Notes: a model not told the origin generated them from the letters alone. 64,000 nt of DNA from Odiellus spinosus (GCA_963920705.1 OY987231.1:18329024-18393023); one strand, 5' to 3'. Positions 1 through 12,049 are shown, counted from the stretch's first letter. Translations and numbers: made by a program.

Positions 1-330
1 AACAACTACTCGTCTTGTTGTTTTCCATTCTACGACATAGAATGTCTCAATTAACGATAAATTTCGAAAGGATTCAGTACTTTCACGAGAATTACTGCCC
101 CAAAAGCAGGCATAGCACGTGCCAGAATGCACGAGAATCAACTGTTAATTCTATAACAGTGATGACGTAGAATGTTTCTGATTTTTGTTTCAAAAACTAG
201 TTTCGAAGCTAAAATACAATTTTTTCATGGGATATATATATTTTGAATAGTTTTTTAACACTCTATCCAAAAATTCTACTAAAATTCAACTCAGATTGCG
301 TGAAAAATTACTGACAGGGTCCCTTGAACA
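1..330. repeat. Dispersed repeat relic shared with 29,110-29,290
   Basis: The stretch with CACGTGCCAGAATG, GAGAATCAACTG, CGTAGAATGTTTC and ATTGCGTGAAAAAT recurs in the same order near 29,124-29,260, inside a TTAA-flanked element. This is probably a diverged copy of that element, cut by the window edge. Confidence 0.5.
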
Positions 331-2833
331 TTTCAATGTGTTATCAATATATATACGCGTGATTCAAGGGTAAAAAATCTCTCGAACAATCGATAAACTA
401 ACGTCGAAATTTGATTATAGAGGCGAAAGAAAATCCATCTTTCTAAAGTTATATTTTTTTCCCTAACTCCATTCGATCCGAACGATGCTAAAGTATATCT
501 ATTAGTTATATAATGTATTATTCGGCATATACCAGAGAAAGGCTCTCTTTTTCCAGGAAAATCCAAACTGATCGCTAGATTTCGGCTTAATGTGCCGTAA
601 CGAGCACCCTACTCCTCTCGGGACGTTAAGTGCGGGGCCAGGGATCACGGAGAGACGCTATGGGGTTCTAGAGAGCGCTAGGCCTAACTGCGTATCATCC
701 GTAGCGCTCGCGGAAAAAAAGAGGCTCAAGAGGAGGGGATTCCGGGAGGCAGGGAACGAGTAAAAGATGCGAAAAACGTTTAGACCTACAGAGCGAGGAG
801 CGTGGCGTTGGGGCACGCGCCAAAAATCTGCTAAAAATTTCCCTCCTCTTACATTTCAATTTTGATAAGATCTCTTTGGGATATATATCTATAGCCCTAT
901 CCATAACGTTTTCTAATAATAGTACCCTAAGCCTACTTTCACCCCTTGAAGTGTAGCTTCTCAACCCTTTTTCCAAAGAGAGGGGTGAGCCCCGACGGTT
1001 GACTGGACTGTGCCTTTTCTAGATTTTTTTCAGGAGCAAAAAAATACAACGCTAGTCGTGGTAAACAAGCAGTCCGTTACGCCTAATCTAACCCTTTTCA
1101 CAGAGTGATATCAATCCGACTTATTTTTGCTCTTTTTTTTTTATTGCACACCAAAGTCTAGACGGAATGTTTACCCGATACGACTTAAACCATAACCAAA
1201 CCAACGAACTTTTGGTCTTCTATTTTAAGTTGCTTTAAGAATGCACTGGTTTTGTTTGTATACGAAGATATATAAGATTAATGATATAATAGTATTTGGT
1301 ATACTGTGTTTGAGTAAGCAGCATATAGTGTTCACTTGATTATTAAAAATAACCTGATCATCCTTTATAAAACATATCACAGCTCTTATATAATGAAAGC
1401 TACAAATCAAAGCTTACCTTATTGTAGATCAAAATGTGCAGAGAATTCTTGTAGAATGGAATGTGTAACGAATTCTTGAAGAATAGATGGTGTTCGATTC
1501 ATTGTAAATTTATTTTCCAGCCTACATATAATAAAAATTTAAAATAAGTAATTGTATCGCTATTAAAAAGGTTTTTTTGAACGTTAACAATTAAATTCTA
1601 AAGTAAAATTATATTAGAATATGAAAAATAACTTGTATTTACCTAGAGCTCGGAATTGTATATAATTTTTATTAATTGGAAAAAATCTACTGAATTCTGA
1701 TGTATATTATCTGTTTGATTAAAAATAAGAATATTCGAGTTAACTTATTCGAAGATAAAGTAAGAAACATAACCCATATCCGTTTTCATCCAAAAACGGC
1801 TTTATCTTAGAATATTATCCGTGTTATAGGTTCGGATAAAAAAATTCAAAATTTATTTTCCTGCAAAAATAATTACGATTTAAAATCTTAGTTTCGTTGT
1901 TTTATTTATATTCTTCAAATTAAAAGTCAATTTGAAATCTTATCCATCGTTATACGTTTGAATACGAGTAATTTGTAGGTAGATAAAGCGGCGAAGGCTT
2001 ATCTTCGGTTAAACCTTATACTTTTAACAATTATCATAATATGCAAATTTCATTGTTTTAGTTCGAAACAATTTATCGGAAAATATCTGAAAATATACGA
2101 ATAACGGAAGATAATGGATATTCGATTCAGAGCTCTAGATTTACAAAGGCACTTATTCAAAGATTAAATAAGGGCAATAATATTATAAATAATAATGAAT
2201 GAAATTCAACATTAATTATATAAGATGGAGTTCATATTAAATATACCTATGAATAATTTGTTTATTAGATCCAATACAGTCCGAGCTTCAGTGAAATACT
2301 GTATCGGCAAAATCACACCATTCTATCTAAGCCTTAAAATCAAATTTATATCCTAAAAGCGATTACCCAAACTATTTCACGAGCCAACACTCGATAATAA
2401 TAGGCTGTATCGGTGAACTGTTACTTATAGAACCTATTGGAAGGTTTTTTTTTCCTCATTTTCGTAAATAAATGTATACAAATAGAAAGTAAAATTTGGA
2501 AATTTAGATCAACATCTTTTGACAACCAGTCGAAATCAACATCTTTACTGGGACGAAATCCGTCTTAATAACTTCCGGCCCGATGCCCTCAGAGTCGACT
2601 ATTGTATCATATTGACAGAAAATAAGGGCATGAGAGGGAACTCGTCACGTGACACAAGACGAATTGGCCTTCCATCTTATTAAAAACCATAAACAAGATG
2701 GGTAAGAAGATATTATAGGTTTCACTGAAAAGTTAATTTAGCAAAAGCTATTTCAAGATAATACTACGTGTACCGTAGAAAACTATGGGGGTGCAATTGA
2801 ATATATATAACATTATGTTGATGCTATTGAATG
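331..2833. other. Intergenic, no gene seen
   Basis: AT-rich non-coding DNA, except for a GC-richer patch at about 600-980 with no recognisable domain in any frame. Open frames here are short and unsupported. Confidence 0.5.
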
Positions 2834-3378
2834 TATAAAACTATGGGAATAGTATTAAATTAATGTATAAAACTATGGGAATACTTAAAGTATAAAGCTA
2901 TGGGAATTCTATTAAATTAAAGTATAAAGCTATGGGAATTCTATTAAATTAAAGTATAAAGCTATGGGAATTCTATTAAATTAAAGTATAAAGCTATGGG
3001 AATTCTATTAAATTAAAGTATAAAGCTACGGGAATTCTATTAAATTAAAGTATAAAGCTATGGTAATTCTATTAAATTAAAGTATAAAGGTATGGGAATT
3101 CTATTAAATTAAAGTATAAAGCTATGGGAATTCTATTAAAGTATAAAGCTATGGGAATTCTATTAAAGTATAAAGCTATGGGAATTCTATTAAATTAAAG
3201 TATAAAGCTATGGGAATTCTATTAAATTAAAGTATAAAGCTATGGGAATTCTATTAAATTAAAGTATAAAGCTATGGGAATTCTATTAAATTAAAGTATA
3301 AAGCTATGGGAATTCTATTAAATTAAAGTATAAAGCTATGGGAATTCTATTAAATTAAGGTATAAAGCTTTAGGAATT
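2834..3378. repeat. Minisatellite, 32-bp unit, about 16 copies
   Basis: Unit contains TATAAAGCTATGGGAATTCT plus ATTAAATTAAAG. Central copies are almost identical, two are shortened by loss of the ATTAA segment, and edge copies are diverged. Confidence 0.95.
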
Positions 3379-4595
3379 GGGGATGCTGCTATTCAAGGAT
3401 TAAACTATAGGAACACTCTAATAAGAATATGGGGGATGCTATTAAATCAACAAAACTCCGAGAATACCATTAAATGTATAAAACCATTGTAACGCTATTA
3501 ATTAATAACGGATACTATAAAATGTAGATCAATTATATGGGGATGTAACATTTAATATAACGATAAGGAATTGGCAGACATCAAATACTAATACCCACAT
3601 CATCGTACTACTCTCAATCTCTTCGTGAACGCAAAACCAAAATCGGTTCGTCTCACTCCCCCTGGTTGGATGACTTTTATGTGGTTCGGTGAGCACTTCC
3701 AAAAATTTGTTTACATACATGGGAGAAATATTCGCCAAAAAAATTGAAAGTCAGGGCCAACAGGTGATGGCCGCTATTACGAGCTCGCGTCTTTTGTCAC
3801 GTGAATCTGACGTGAAAGGCCCAAAATAAGCCATCATTACAGACGGATTAGGTAAAGGTCAGCTACCGTATTTCGTCGTCACTACAAAATACGTTCCAAC
3901 CGGAGTTGGAAACTTCCAATTGTCAAAAATATATAGTAGGAACGAAAAAAAATTTGAAAAGGGGACAATTAAATTCTTAAGACACGTGCTCTAGTTTAAT
4001 ACTAAGGGCAACCTCCCGGGTAACGTGGGCGCTACGCCGTAAAACTCATCCCCCTAGTTAACAAATAAACGAACGACGCTCGACGGAGAAACGTTACGGG
4101 TATTACGAAATCCTTATTTCTACATTCGGTTCCTAAAAAAAAGTTCGACTCCGACAGTTCAACCTCTGTTCATTTTCATTGAAATATTTTGGTCCTGGAG
4201 GGAGTATGGAAAATCAATTGAAAAAGATTTTTCGCTCCAGCCCGCGCCTTCCTGTAAAGAATGACGCACTAAACGCGTGCCAATGTCCCCAGATTTTGGG
4301 GGGAACCATTCCTAATTAGACGCGGAACAGAGAGCGCCAATTTTAACTCCAGGATTTTGTTGAAGAAAAAACACGTGGACATGGGAAAAATTGGGATTTT
4401 GTAATTTCTAAGCTAAGCCAATTTAAAGTTTGGCTTCGTTGTATGAAAGATGACTTTCAATAATAGGTCGTTCGTCCGCTATTGTTATAATCAAAATAGA
4501 CATTGGAAATATGGATTTTATATTTTTAACGATCATAAAATTTGCAAATGTATACTTAAGGCGGTACTATCTGCGATAATCATAATTTTATTCAA
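3379..4595. other. Intergenic, no gene seen
   Basis: Diverged echoes of the 32-bp unit continue to about 3,530. After that the DNA is unremarkable, with no supported coding region, RNA gene or terminal-repeat element. Confidence 0.5.
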
Positions 4596-4839
4596 TATAA
4601 CATCATGTTAATTAATACTATAACTTGACCAATAAAACGACATGTTAATTAATATAACCTCAAGTTAATATTAGGTCAAGTTAATCAATATAACCTCAAG
4701 TTAATATTAGGTTAAGTTAATCAATATAACCTCAAGTTAATATTAGGTTAAGTTAATCAATATAACCTCAAGTTAATATTAGGTTAAGTTAATATTAGGT
4801 TAAGTTAATCAATATAACCTCAAGTTAATATTAGGTTAA
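4596..4839. repeat. 36-bp minisatellite, left part
   Basis: Unit contains GTTAAGTTAATCAATATAAC and CTCAAGTTAATATTAG. Copies are degenerate at the left edge. The array is interrupted by the LTR element at 4,840 and resumes in register at 9,564. Confidence 0.95.
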
Positions 4840-5073
4840 TGTTGTATTAGTGACTAAAGGTCTAATAGACCTAATCTAATAGACCTTATCAATAATGTAA
4901 ATAGAATGTTTTTTATATCTAGAGATATATAGCCCGGCAAGTGTAAGCTGGAGTTAGTTAATGACTCGACTAGTTATGTATTAGTTACGTAAGACGTGTA
5001 TCGACTAAAGCGTGATATTAAACAAACCTTTTGATTTACCTGCCGAGCGTGTGATTAATGAAGTAACACAACA
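4840..5073 (+). repeat. 5' LTR
   Basis: 234 bp, starting TGTTGTATTAG and ending TAACACAACA. Identical by eye to the 3' LTR. It would contain the element's promoter, though I see no firm TATA box or initiator. Confidence 0.95.
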
Positions 5074-5091
5074 TGGTGTCAGAGTAAAAAG
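5074..5091 (+). other. Primer-binding site candidate
   Basis: TGGTGTCAGAGTAAAAAG directly follows the left LTR with no spacer, the expected place and TGG start for a tRNA-primed minus-strand site. The priming tRNA was not identified. Confidence 0.6.
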
Positions 5092-5168
5092 TAGCCGTTC
5101 CAGACAAACAAACCGTGCTCCAGATCGATTGCAGCAGTCCAACCCGTCACAGCGCCTTTCGAGTCAGC

Positions 5169-8100
5169 ATGCCTAATCCAGGAGATGCACCAGCCCAACT
5201 AGCCTCATTCCAGATCAGTCCGCCGGATTCCCTGGCCAACCCTAATGACTGGCCGACATGGATTAAACGCTTTGAAAGATTCCGCCTGGCATCTGGCCTT
5301 AGCAAGAATTCCGAACCAGAGCAGGTCAATGCATTGGTCTATTTCATGGGACCTCAAGCGGAAGCCATCTACGAGTCCTTTAAGTTAACCACTGGTCAAG
5401 AGGCCGTATACGAGACCGTGAAAACACGATACGAGAATCATTACGTCGTGAAGAGGAATCGCACCTATGAGCGCGCCAAGTTCAACTCCAGAGCTCAACA
5501 GGAGGGAGAATGCATGGAGGAATTCATAACGTCCCTGCACACACTGGCGAAATACTGTGAATACGGGGATCTGCACGAAGAAATGATCTGTGATCGCATC
5601 GTCGTAGGCATACGAGATAAGGGTCTGTCTGAGAAGCTGCAATTAGAAAAGAACCTCACGTTGGAAAAAGCCATTACGATGACAAGACAGAATGAACAAA
5701 TAAAACAACAACAGAAGGTTATTCATCCAGTGAAAGATAACGTCACCGTCGATCGCCTGCATGCATATGAGTCAAAGCCAACGTCACGGGCCTCACTCGC
5801 GGCATCAAGGTCGTCTAGCAGACGTAACAGAGAAAATCCGTGGCAAGCACCACACCACACTAGAGAGCCATTGAGAATCAATGGGTGTTCGAATTGCGGA
5901 AGTTCAAGACCGCATTCCCGAGAGAGATGCCCGGCGAACAATGCTACGTGTTTTAATTGTCAAAGAAAGGGTCATTTCAAAGTGAAGTGCCGGAGCAATA
6001 CAGTCGAAGAAATTACGAGTTCAAACACTAGACAAGAAGCATTTCTAGGGGCCGTACAGGCCGAAGAAACAAAAAAATGGACAGCTACAATCACAGTCGG
6101 TGAGCAGCAAGTACAATTTAAAGTAGATACTGGAGCAGAGGTTAGCGCCGTGTCAGGCACAACAATCCGGAACACGAAGGTAGTAAGACTGATGAAGCAA
6201 TCGGACAGGCGACTGTTTGGTCCAGGTCGCAAGGAGATACCGTGCCTGGGGGTCATACATGCACAGCTTAAATATCATGGTAACATCATAAATGAGAAGC
6301 TGTACGTCATACCAGACTTGGAGGTACCGCTCCTTAGTTTAGGAGCAAGCCAAGCCCTGAAGATAATAGCACGAGTCGACGCAATAGAACAGACAGTCAA
6401 AGCACGCTCGATCATTGAAGAATTTCCGACGCTCTTCACTGGCTTGGGGATGGCAGAAACGCCCTATACCATTCGCCTGCAGGAAAATGCGATACCCTAT
6501 GCTCTTCCGAGCGCCCGAAGAGTACCATTACCCTTAATGCAACAGACAAAGGAGGAAATTGACCGAATGCTAAAAGATGGAGTCATAACACCAATCGAAG
6601 AGCCTACAGATTGGTGTGCCCCGATGGTCATCGTGCGAAAACCGTCGGGTCAGATCAGAATCTGCGTGGACTTCGGAGAATTAAACAAATACGTGAGAAG
6701 AGAACGCTTCCAATTACCAGCAGTAGACTATACGTTGGGGCAACTAGCCGGAGCAAAGATATTCACGAAGCTGGACGCAAATAGTGGCTATTGGCAGATC
6801 CCGTTGGATCGCGAGTCGGCATCTCTCACGACGTTCATTACCCCGTTCGGACGCTTTCATTTCAACCGGTTACCATTCGGATTGAGCTCCGCCTCCGAGC
6901 ACTTTCAAAGACGCATACAGGAATGCCTAGAAGGAATCAAGGGCGCATCGAATCTACAAGACGATATATTGGTCTGGGGAGCAAATCCAGCCGAGCACGA
7001 GGAAAGGTTACGACAAGTATTGGATCGTTTAAGAACAGCCGGCATTACCCTGAACAAAGACAAATGTCAGTTTGCCGTGTCGAGAGTCAACTTTCTGGGT
7101 CATGTAGTGGATGTCAGTGGAATCGAGCCCGATGGAGAGAAGATAAAGGCAATTGCAGAGTTCCCGCAGCCGGAGAGCGTGAAAGATTTGAAACGTCTAT
7201 TGGGCACAATTAACTACCTGGGAAAGTTCATCCCTAACATGGCAGAAATCCTCCAGCCACTGAACACACTATGCAGTACGAAGAATGTATGGCAATGGGG
7301 TCCGAGTCAGGATCGAGCATTCATCCAAGTCAAATCCATCCTAACCAGTAAACCAGTACTTGCAATTTATGATCCATCAAAACCAACTATTGTAGCAGCG
7401 GACGCATCCTCATTTGGCATTGGAGCGGAATTGAAACAAGAACAAGCAGATGGTCAAGTTCATCCCGTAGCCTATGCATCAAAAACTCTATCAGACGCTG
7501 AAAAACGTTACGCCCAAATTGAAAAAGAAGCGCTAGCCCTGGCATGGGCATGCGAACGATTTAAGGATTACGTAACGGGCTTACAAATAGAACTTGAAAC
7601 CGATCATAAACCATTGCTGCAAATCCTTCAAAGTAAACACCTGGACGACTTATCTCCAAGACTACAGAGACTGCGGATACGCATGATGCGGTACGATTAC
7701 CGGATCAAGTATGTTCCCGGCAGAGAACTCATCGTAGCTGACACACTTTCACGTAGCCCTCTACCAGAAATAGGGAGTACAGAACTCGAACAAGAACTGG
7801 CAGCCTGTGTCAATATGGTCACGACAAGTATGCCGGCCTCCGACGTCAGACTGACAGAGATCTGGAAGGCACAAGCCGAGGACGACACGTGCCAGGCATT
7901 ACAATCGTATATTATCAATGGCTGGCCAAAGAAAAACAACGTACGCGAAGGCTGTTCACATTACTATCCGTACCGTAACGAACTATCTATCCAAGATGGC
8001 CTAATAATGTATGGCGGCCGCATATATATACCAACCGAGCTACAAGATGAGATATTATCTAAAATTCACGAGGGTCATCAAGGCATCACGAAATGTAGAG

Positions 8101-9320
8101 AAAGAGCCAAAACAACTGTATGGTGGCCCGGGTTATCGCGAGCCATTGAAGAGAAGGTGAAACGATGCTTGCCCTGTACCATGGAGTCTACCAATATACG
8201 GGAGCCCTTGCTAGTATCATTATTTCCGGACCGTCCGTGGCAAACAGTTGCGATGGACCTATTCTACGTAGAGAAGCAATGGCACCTACTAGTAACCGAT
8301 TACTATTCGCGGTATTTTGAAGTACGCACCCTGACAGACCTCAGAGCAAGCGCCGTCATCGCACACATCAAGTCCATTTTCGCAACACATGGAATTCCAG
8401 AAACCGTACGAAGCGACAACGGCCCACAATTTGAACGAATCATCACATCGGAATTCAGCACATTCGCAAAAGAATACGGGTTCAAACACATCACATCAAG
8501 TCCGCGCTATCCGCAGAGCAATGGGTGCATCGAGACAGCAGTCAAAGTCATAAAACATCAGATGAAGAAATCCGAAGATGCTCACCTTGCCTTACTATCA
8601 TATCGTACAACACCATTACCAAATGGGTATAGCCCAGCGGAACTATTAATGGGGAGAAAACTGCGGTCAACAGTCCCAATAGCGTCCAGCCAGTTAGAGC
8701 CGACCATTCCTCCCCGAAAAAAGGTGGCTGTGAGGGAAATGGCGCATAAACAAAAACAAAAGGACCATTACGACAAACGACATAGGGTGAAAACACTCAG
8801 ACCACTCGAAAAAGGAGAAGTGGTATGGATTATAGACCTACGGCGTCAAGGTACCATAGTCGAACCAACGGACGAACCACGATCATATTGGGTATCAACG
8901 TTAAACGGGGTAGTTCGACGGAACCGAATTCATTTGGTTCCTATTCCAACAAAGCCGACACAAGAAATCAAAGAATCAGATGGGAAGCCAAGCAACTGGA
9001 AAGACGATCACCAAGCTCAGGCAGTAGAACCACAACAAAAACCAAACACATTATCGAAAACAATAATGATCACTAGATCCCAAACGCAGATAGCAAACCA
9101 GGAGCATCACTTGGACAATGACGTCAGGGACTGTTCCGCCGAAGCCCAGTTGAGTCAACATTCAACCCACCGACAAACCGAAAATGAAAAGGATAAATCA
9201 AATGATCAACGGGTGGCAACGCAAAGCAACGACGAGTCAGCAAGCACAAGGGACATCACGAGATACGGACGTTTATGCAAGAAAACATCAAGATTCGGTG
9301 CAAACGTATACGATACGTAA
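5169..9320 (+). CDS. Fused Gag-Pol polyprotein of the LTR element
   Basis: About 1,383 residues from the first ATG (MPNPGDAPAQL); upstream in-frame sequence has no ATG. Counting from that start: a Gag region; two Cys-rich knuckles near 239-273, the second a CCHC (CFNCQRKGHFKVKC); an aspartic protease with VDTGAEVSA near 318; reverse transcriptase near 430-630 with YWQIPL and the catalytic LQDDILVWG; RNase H near 740 with VAADASSFGIGAEL; an integrase zinc-binding HHCC region near 965-1,005; and a DDE core including RSDNGPQF. Gag and Pol share one frame, as known for several mag-like elements. It serves the element's own replication and has no host role visible here. Confidence 0.95.
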   Translation: MPNPGDAPAQLASFQISPPDSLANPNDWPTWIKRFERFRLASGLSKNSEPEQVNALVYFMGPQAEAIYESFKLTTGQEAVYETVKTRYENHYVVKRNRTYERAKFNSRAQQEGECMEEFITSLHTLAKYCEYGDLHEEMICDRIVVGIRDKGLSEKLQLEKNLTLEKAITMTRQNEQIKQQQKVIHPVKDNVTVDRLHAYESKPTSRASLAASRSSSRRNRENPWQAPHHTREPLRINGCSNCGSSRPHSRERCPANNATCFNCQRKGHFKVKCRSNTVEEITSSNTRQEAFLGAVQAEETKKWTATITVGEQQVQFKVDTGAEVSAVSGTTIRNTKVVRLMKQSDRRLFGPGRKEIPCLGVIHAQLKYHGNIINEKLYVIPDLEVPLLSLGASQALKIIARVDAIEQTVKARSIIEEFPTLFTGLGMAETPYTIRLQENAIPYALPSARRVPLPLMQQTKEEIDRMLKDGVITPIEEPTDWCAPMVIVRKPSGQIRICVDFGELNKYVRRERFQLPAVDYTLGQLAGAKIFTKLDANSGYWQIPLDRESASLTTFITPFGRFHFNRLPFGLSSASEHFQRRIQECLEGIKGASNLQDDILVWGANPAEHEERLRQVLDRLRTAGITLNKDKCQFAVSRVNFLGHVVDVSGIEPDGEKIKAIAEFPQPESVKDLKRLLGTINYLGKFIPNMAEILQPLNTLCSTKNVWQWGPSQDRAFIQVKSILTSKPVLAIYDPSKPTIVAADASSFGIGAELKQEQADGQVHPVAYASKTLSDAEKRYAQIEKEALALAWACERFKDYVTGLQIELETDHKPLLQILQSKHLDDLSPRLQRLRIRMMRYDYRIKYVPGRELIVADTLSRSPLPEIGSTELEQELAACVNMVTTSMPASDVRLTEIWKAQAEDDTCQALQSYIINGWPKKNNVREGCSHYYPYRNELSIQDGLIMYGGRIYIPTELQDEILSKIHEGHQGITKCRERAKTTVWWPGLSRAIEEKVKRCLPCTMESTNIREPLLVSLFPDRPWQTVAMDLFYVEKQWHLLVTDYYSRYFEVRTLTDLRASAVIAHIKSIFATHGIPETVRSDNGPQFERIITSEFSTFAKEYGFKHITSSPRYPQSNGCIETAVKVIKHQMKKSEDAHLALLSYRTTPLPNGYSPAELLMGRKLRSTVPIASSQLEPTIPPRKKVAVREMAHKQKQKDHYDKRHRVKTLRPLEKGEVVWIIDLRRQGTIVEPTDEPRSYWVSTLNGVVRRNRIHLVPIPTKPTQEIKESDGKPSNWKDDHQAQAVEPQQKPNTLSKTIMITRSQTQIANQEHHLDNDVRDCSAEAQLSQHSTHRQTENEKDKSNDQRVATQSNDESASTRDITRYGRLCKKTSRFGANVYDT

Positions 9321-9329
9321 AAGGGAGGA
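9319..9329 (+). other. Polypurine tract
   Basis: AAAAGGGAGGA directly abuts the 3' LTR and overlaps the Gag-Pol stop codon, the expected plus-strand priming site. Confidence 0.85.
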
Positions 9330-9563
9330 TGTTGTATTAGTGACTAAAGGTCTAATAGACCTAATCTAATAGACCTTATCAATAATGTAAATAGAATGTT
9401 TTTTATATCTAGAGATATATAGCCCGGCAAGTGTAAGCTGGAGTTAGTTAATGACTCGACTAGTTATGTATTAGTTACGTAAGACGTGTATCGACTAAAG
9501 CGTGATATTAAACAAACCTTTTGATTTACCTGCCGAGCGTGTGATTAATGAAGTAACACAACA
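9330..9563 (+). repeat. 3' LTR
   Basis: 234 bp, identical by eye to the 5' LTR, followed by the GTTAA target duplication and the resumed 36-bp minisatellite. Confidence 0.95.
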
Positions 9564-9835
9564 GTTAAGTTAATCAATATAACCTCAAGTTAATATTAGG
9601 TTAAGTTAATCAATATAACCTCAAGTTAATATTAGGTTAAGTTAATCAATATAACCTCAAGTTAATATTAGGTTAAGTTAATCAATATAACCTCAAGTTA
9701 ATATTAGGTTAAGTTAATCAATATAACCTCAAGTTAATATTAGGTTAAGTTAATCAATATAACCTCAAGTTAATATTAGGTTAAGTTAATCAATATAACC
9801 TCAAGTTAATATTAGGTTAAGTTAATCAATATAAC
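9564..9835. repeat. 36-bp minisatellite, right part
   Basis: About 7.5 near-identical 36-bp units, the same unit as at 4,596-4,839. Removing the LTR element and one GTTAA restores an unbroken unit across the junction. Confidence 0.95.
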
Positions 9836-10031
9836 GCTTGATTTAATAAATCACTTGATATAATATCAATTGAGCATAATTTATTTAGAATTTATGAGAA
9901 ACAGGGAATTGTTTTTGTAAAATCAGATGTAAAACCATTGCATATGTCGGTACAACTACCTCATATTTGTAATAAAACGTGCTCATGAGTACAAAATGTT
10001 TTTATACTGAATGACGCACTCAAGATTAAAC

Positions 10032-10266
10032 CAGAAGCCGATGAAACCCCCCTTTGAAGTCTATTATTCCCGGGTCTCGTCTTGGAGTTCGTCAAAAAAA
10101 ACGTCGTCGTATGTGGAGAGAGAGAATTTCCAATTTTCCGTAGACAGGGGGGTATGAAGTAGGACCCCTCCGATCTCGTAAAATTGGGAATTTTTTCCAT
10201 ACAGAGAGGAGCCCTATGTGGAACATTAGAGTAGTAGACTTCAAAGGAGGGCTTCATCGGCTTCTG
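10032..10266. mobile_element. MITE family A, internally deleted copy
   Basis: Terminal inverted repeats start CAGAAGCCGATGAAACCC and end in the complement. Perfect 7-bp flanking duplication ATTAAAC (10,025-10,031 and 10,267-10,273). At 235 bp it is about 100 bp shorter than the other family A copies, which run 336-338 bp. Confidence 0.92.
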
Positions 10267-10446
10267 ATTAAACTGAAGCAAAAAGAATATCAAAGTTTTT
10301 TCATACATGTAAGAAATCTAATTTGTTATTCTCGAAGCTTTGAGCTACTTGTGTTATACTTTTATGTATCCTGGCACACTTCACGGCGTTTTATCTATAT
10401 TTTATTAACTCGAATAAGGAAGCTATTAATGGTCAGTCTATTTTAA

Positions 10447-10794
10447 AGGGATAGTGCTACGATCTGGTTCAAATTTTAATTCGAACTTTCATTGCCCAGA
10501 TAAAAAAAATATGTAATACTAAAATATGAAATCTAATGCAGCGAATTTAGTAAGAAATTTACAACAAAGCTATGACATCACGAGAGTATCAGACAAAAAA
10601 CTGAAGCGTTCAAAACAAGCCCTCGATAACGAACAAAACAAATAGTACTTTGCGTTACTCTTATGAACTCTCAACCCTGATCAGTTCTAAAGTGTCTGCA
10701 ATCTCGTGATAAACACGAATTTTCTTGATTTTCGAAATATTGCAAGTATTCTTTCAAATAAAATAAAATAATGTGGTGGACCTATACTATCACT
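10447..10794. mobile_element. TTAA-flanked MITE
   Basis: Flanked by TTAA on both sides. Ends AGGGATAGTGC and, inverted, AGTGATAGTAT are an imperfect terminal repeat. Such ends with TTAA duplication fit piggyBac- or Kolobok-type non-autonomous elements. Confidence 0.5.
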
Positions 10795-11574
10795 TTAAGA
10801 AAAATGAAATAGACTTTGTTTCCGTTACGTATTAAATCTTTATACAGAGAAACATCATTGTGCATCTTAAGAGAAGAAACAAAACACGATGAAAATAAAA
10901 CGCACGTGTGGATGAGAGCGGTTCCTTTATTCCTAACCTCATCTTTGTCCGTTATAAAAATTTGGCACCCAAAAATATAATATAGTACAGCGTGCAATAG
11001 GACCGGAGCCTCGGGGTTAATAATGATATAGTAAAAAGTCTGGGAAATCATGCCCAATTTTTTTATCGGGTCGCCCGCGGGTCGGCACGTGCTAGTGTGG
11101 GCGGGACCTTAAAGGGGGATATAGTTACGCGCTTAGCCGTTCTAGAACACCATGGTATATGATAGTAAAAACTCCCCCACCTCGTGTGACCCGGACTAAC
11201 ACGGCTTTTTAATACTCCCGGAGTTACGTTTATTCTAAATCCGAAGGGTCAGGAGATCGAGGTCCCGTTAAAACTATAGAGATGACAGCCATTTTAAGGG
11301 ATAAAAATTTGATTTACCACCCCATATTGACGACATAAGTAATGCCGTTCTCGAATGAATGAATTTTGGACGTGATTATTAAAGTTTTTGACCATGAGAC
11401 AAGAAACTCTTGGTAAAATAATTAAAAATAGATTGAAATCTTTTGTACTTAAGCTTTATAAACATAAAATTTGCATATTAATTCATTTTGATGATGCTTT
11501 ATCTAAACAGCGTTCTAACTATTGACTTTGGAAATTTTTTAACCCATTTTGGAAACTGTGGAAATTGTGGAATA
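10795..11574. other. Intergenic, no gene seen
   Basis: Contains a GC-richer patch at about 11,050-11,290 with no recognised domain or terminal repeats. No supported gene. Confidence 0.5.
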
Positions 11575-11575
11575 A

Positions 11576-11608
<33 letters not shown>
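11575..11608. repeat. (TAA)n microsatellite, left of LINE fragment
   Basis: About 11 TAA/AAT units ending immediately before the LINE-derived coding fragment. Confidence 0.95.
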
Positions 11609-11609
<1 letters not shown>

Positions 11610-11611
11610 TA

Positions 11612-12049
11612 AATTCTGCACCTGCTTATTATAAGTATGAGCCGGCTTCAGTTTTGGAAACTAGCGATTATACACTCTATTGGGATAAGCCGGTTCTTAC
11701 TGATAATACTGTGGATTACAATCGACCGGACATTATTCTAGTCGACAAGCTACGTCGGCAAACCACTATCATCGACATTGCTGTTCCGTTAACTCAAAAT
11801 GTGGGGAAAACAGAGACTGAAAAATGCACGAAATATAGTAACTTGGCAATTGAAATTCAAAGAATTTGGAAACAACAACAAGTAATCATTATACCCATTG
11901 TAATTTCAGCTACCGGAGCTATTTCCACAAACTTAGCTAATAATCTGGAAAAACTCAATTTATCGCGACATTTAATTCGTAATATTCAAAAAAGTGCTAT
12001 TCTACAAACTTGCCATATATGCAGGAAATTTCTAAATGAACCGGCTTGA
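11612..12049 (+). mobile_element. 3' fragment of an RLE-type non-LTR retrotransposon (Dong/R4/R2-like)
   Basis: About 145 open codons reading APAYYKYEPASVLETSDYTL, then YWDKPVLTDNTVDYNRPDII, then VDKLRRQTTIIDIAVPL. The pattern RPD followed by 14 residues and D fits the KPD-X(12-14)-D signature of the restriction-like endonuclease at the C-terminus of R2/R4/Dong-type elements. A TGA stop follows NEPA near 12,050. The RT domain is absent, so the copy is 5'-truncated. (TAA)n tracts on both sides recall the known TAA-repeat target preference of Dong. The family call is from memory of the domain; the clade is uncertain. Confidence 0.75.

Larger units (their letters stand above)
4840..9563 (+). mobile_element. 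Ty3/gypsy LTR retrotransposon, mag/K02A2.6-like, looks whole
   Basis: A 4,724-bp element with 234-bp direct LTRs (4,840-5,073 and 9,330-9,563) that start TG, end CA and are identical by eye. It is flanked by a 5-bp duplication GTTAA (4,835-4,839 and 9,564-9,568). A primer-binding-site-like sequence follows the left LTR, and a polypurine tract precedes the right LTR. One long Gag-Pol frame fills the interior. LTR identity implies a very recent insertion. Domain order (protease, RT, RNase H, integrase) places it in Ty3/gypsy. The mag-like lineage is inferred from the fused Gag-Pol and overall sequence character. No envelope gene is present. Confidence 0.95.

Noticed and set aside
5147-9076. Antisense and alternative-frame open frames inside the Gag-Pol region
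   Set aside because: Shadows of the real Gag-Pol frame with no independent support.
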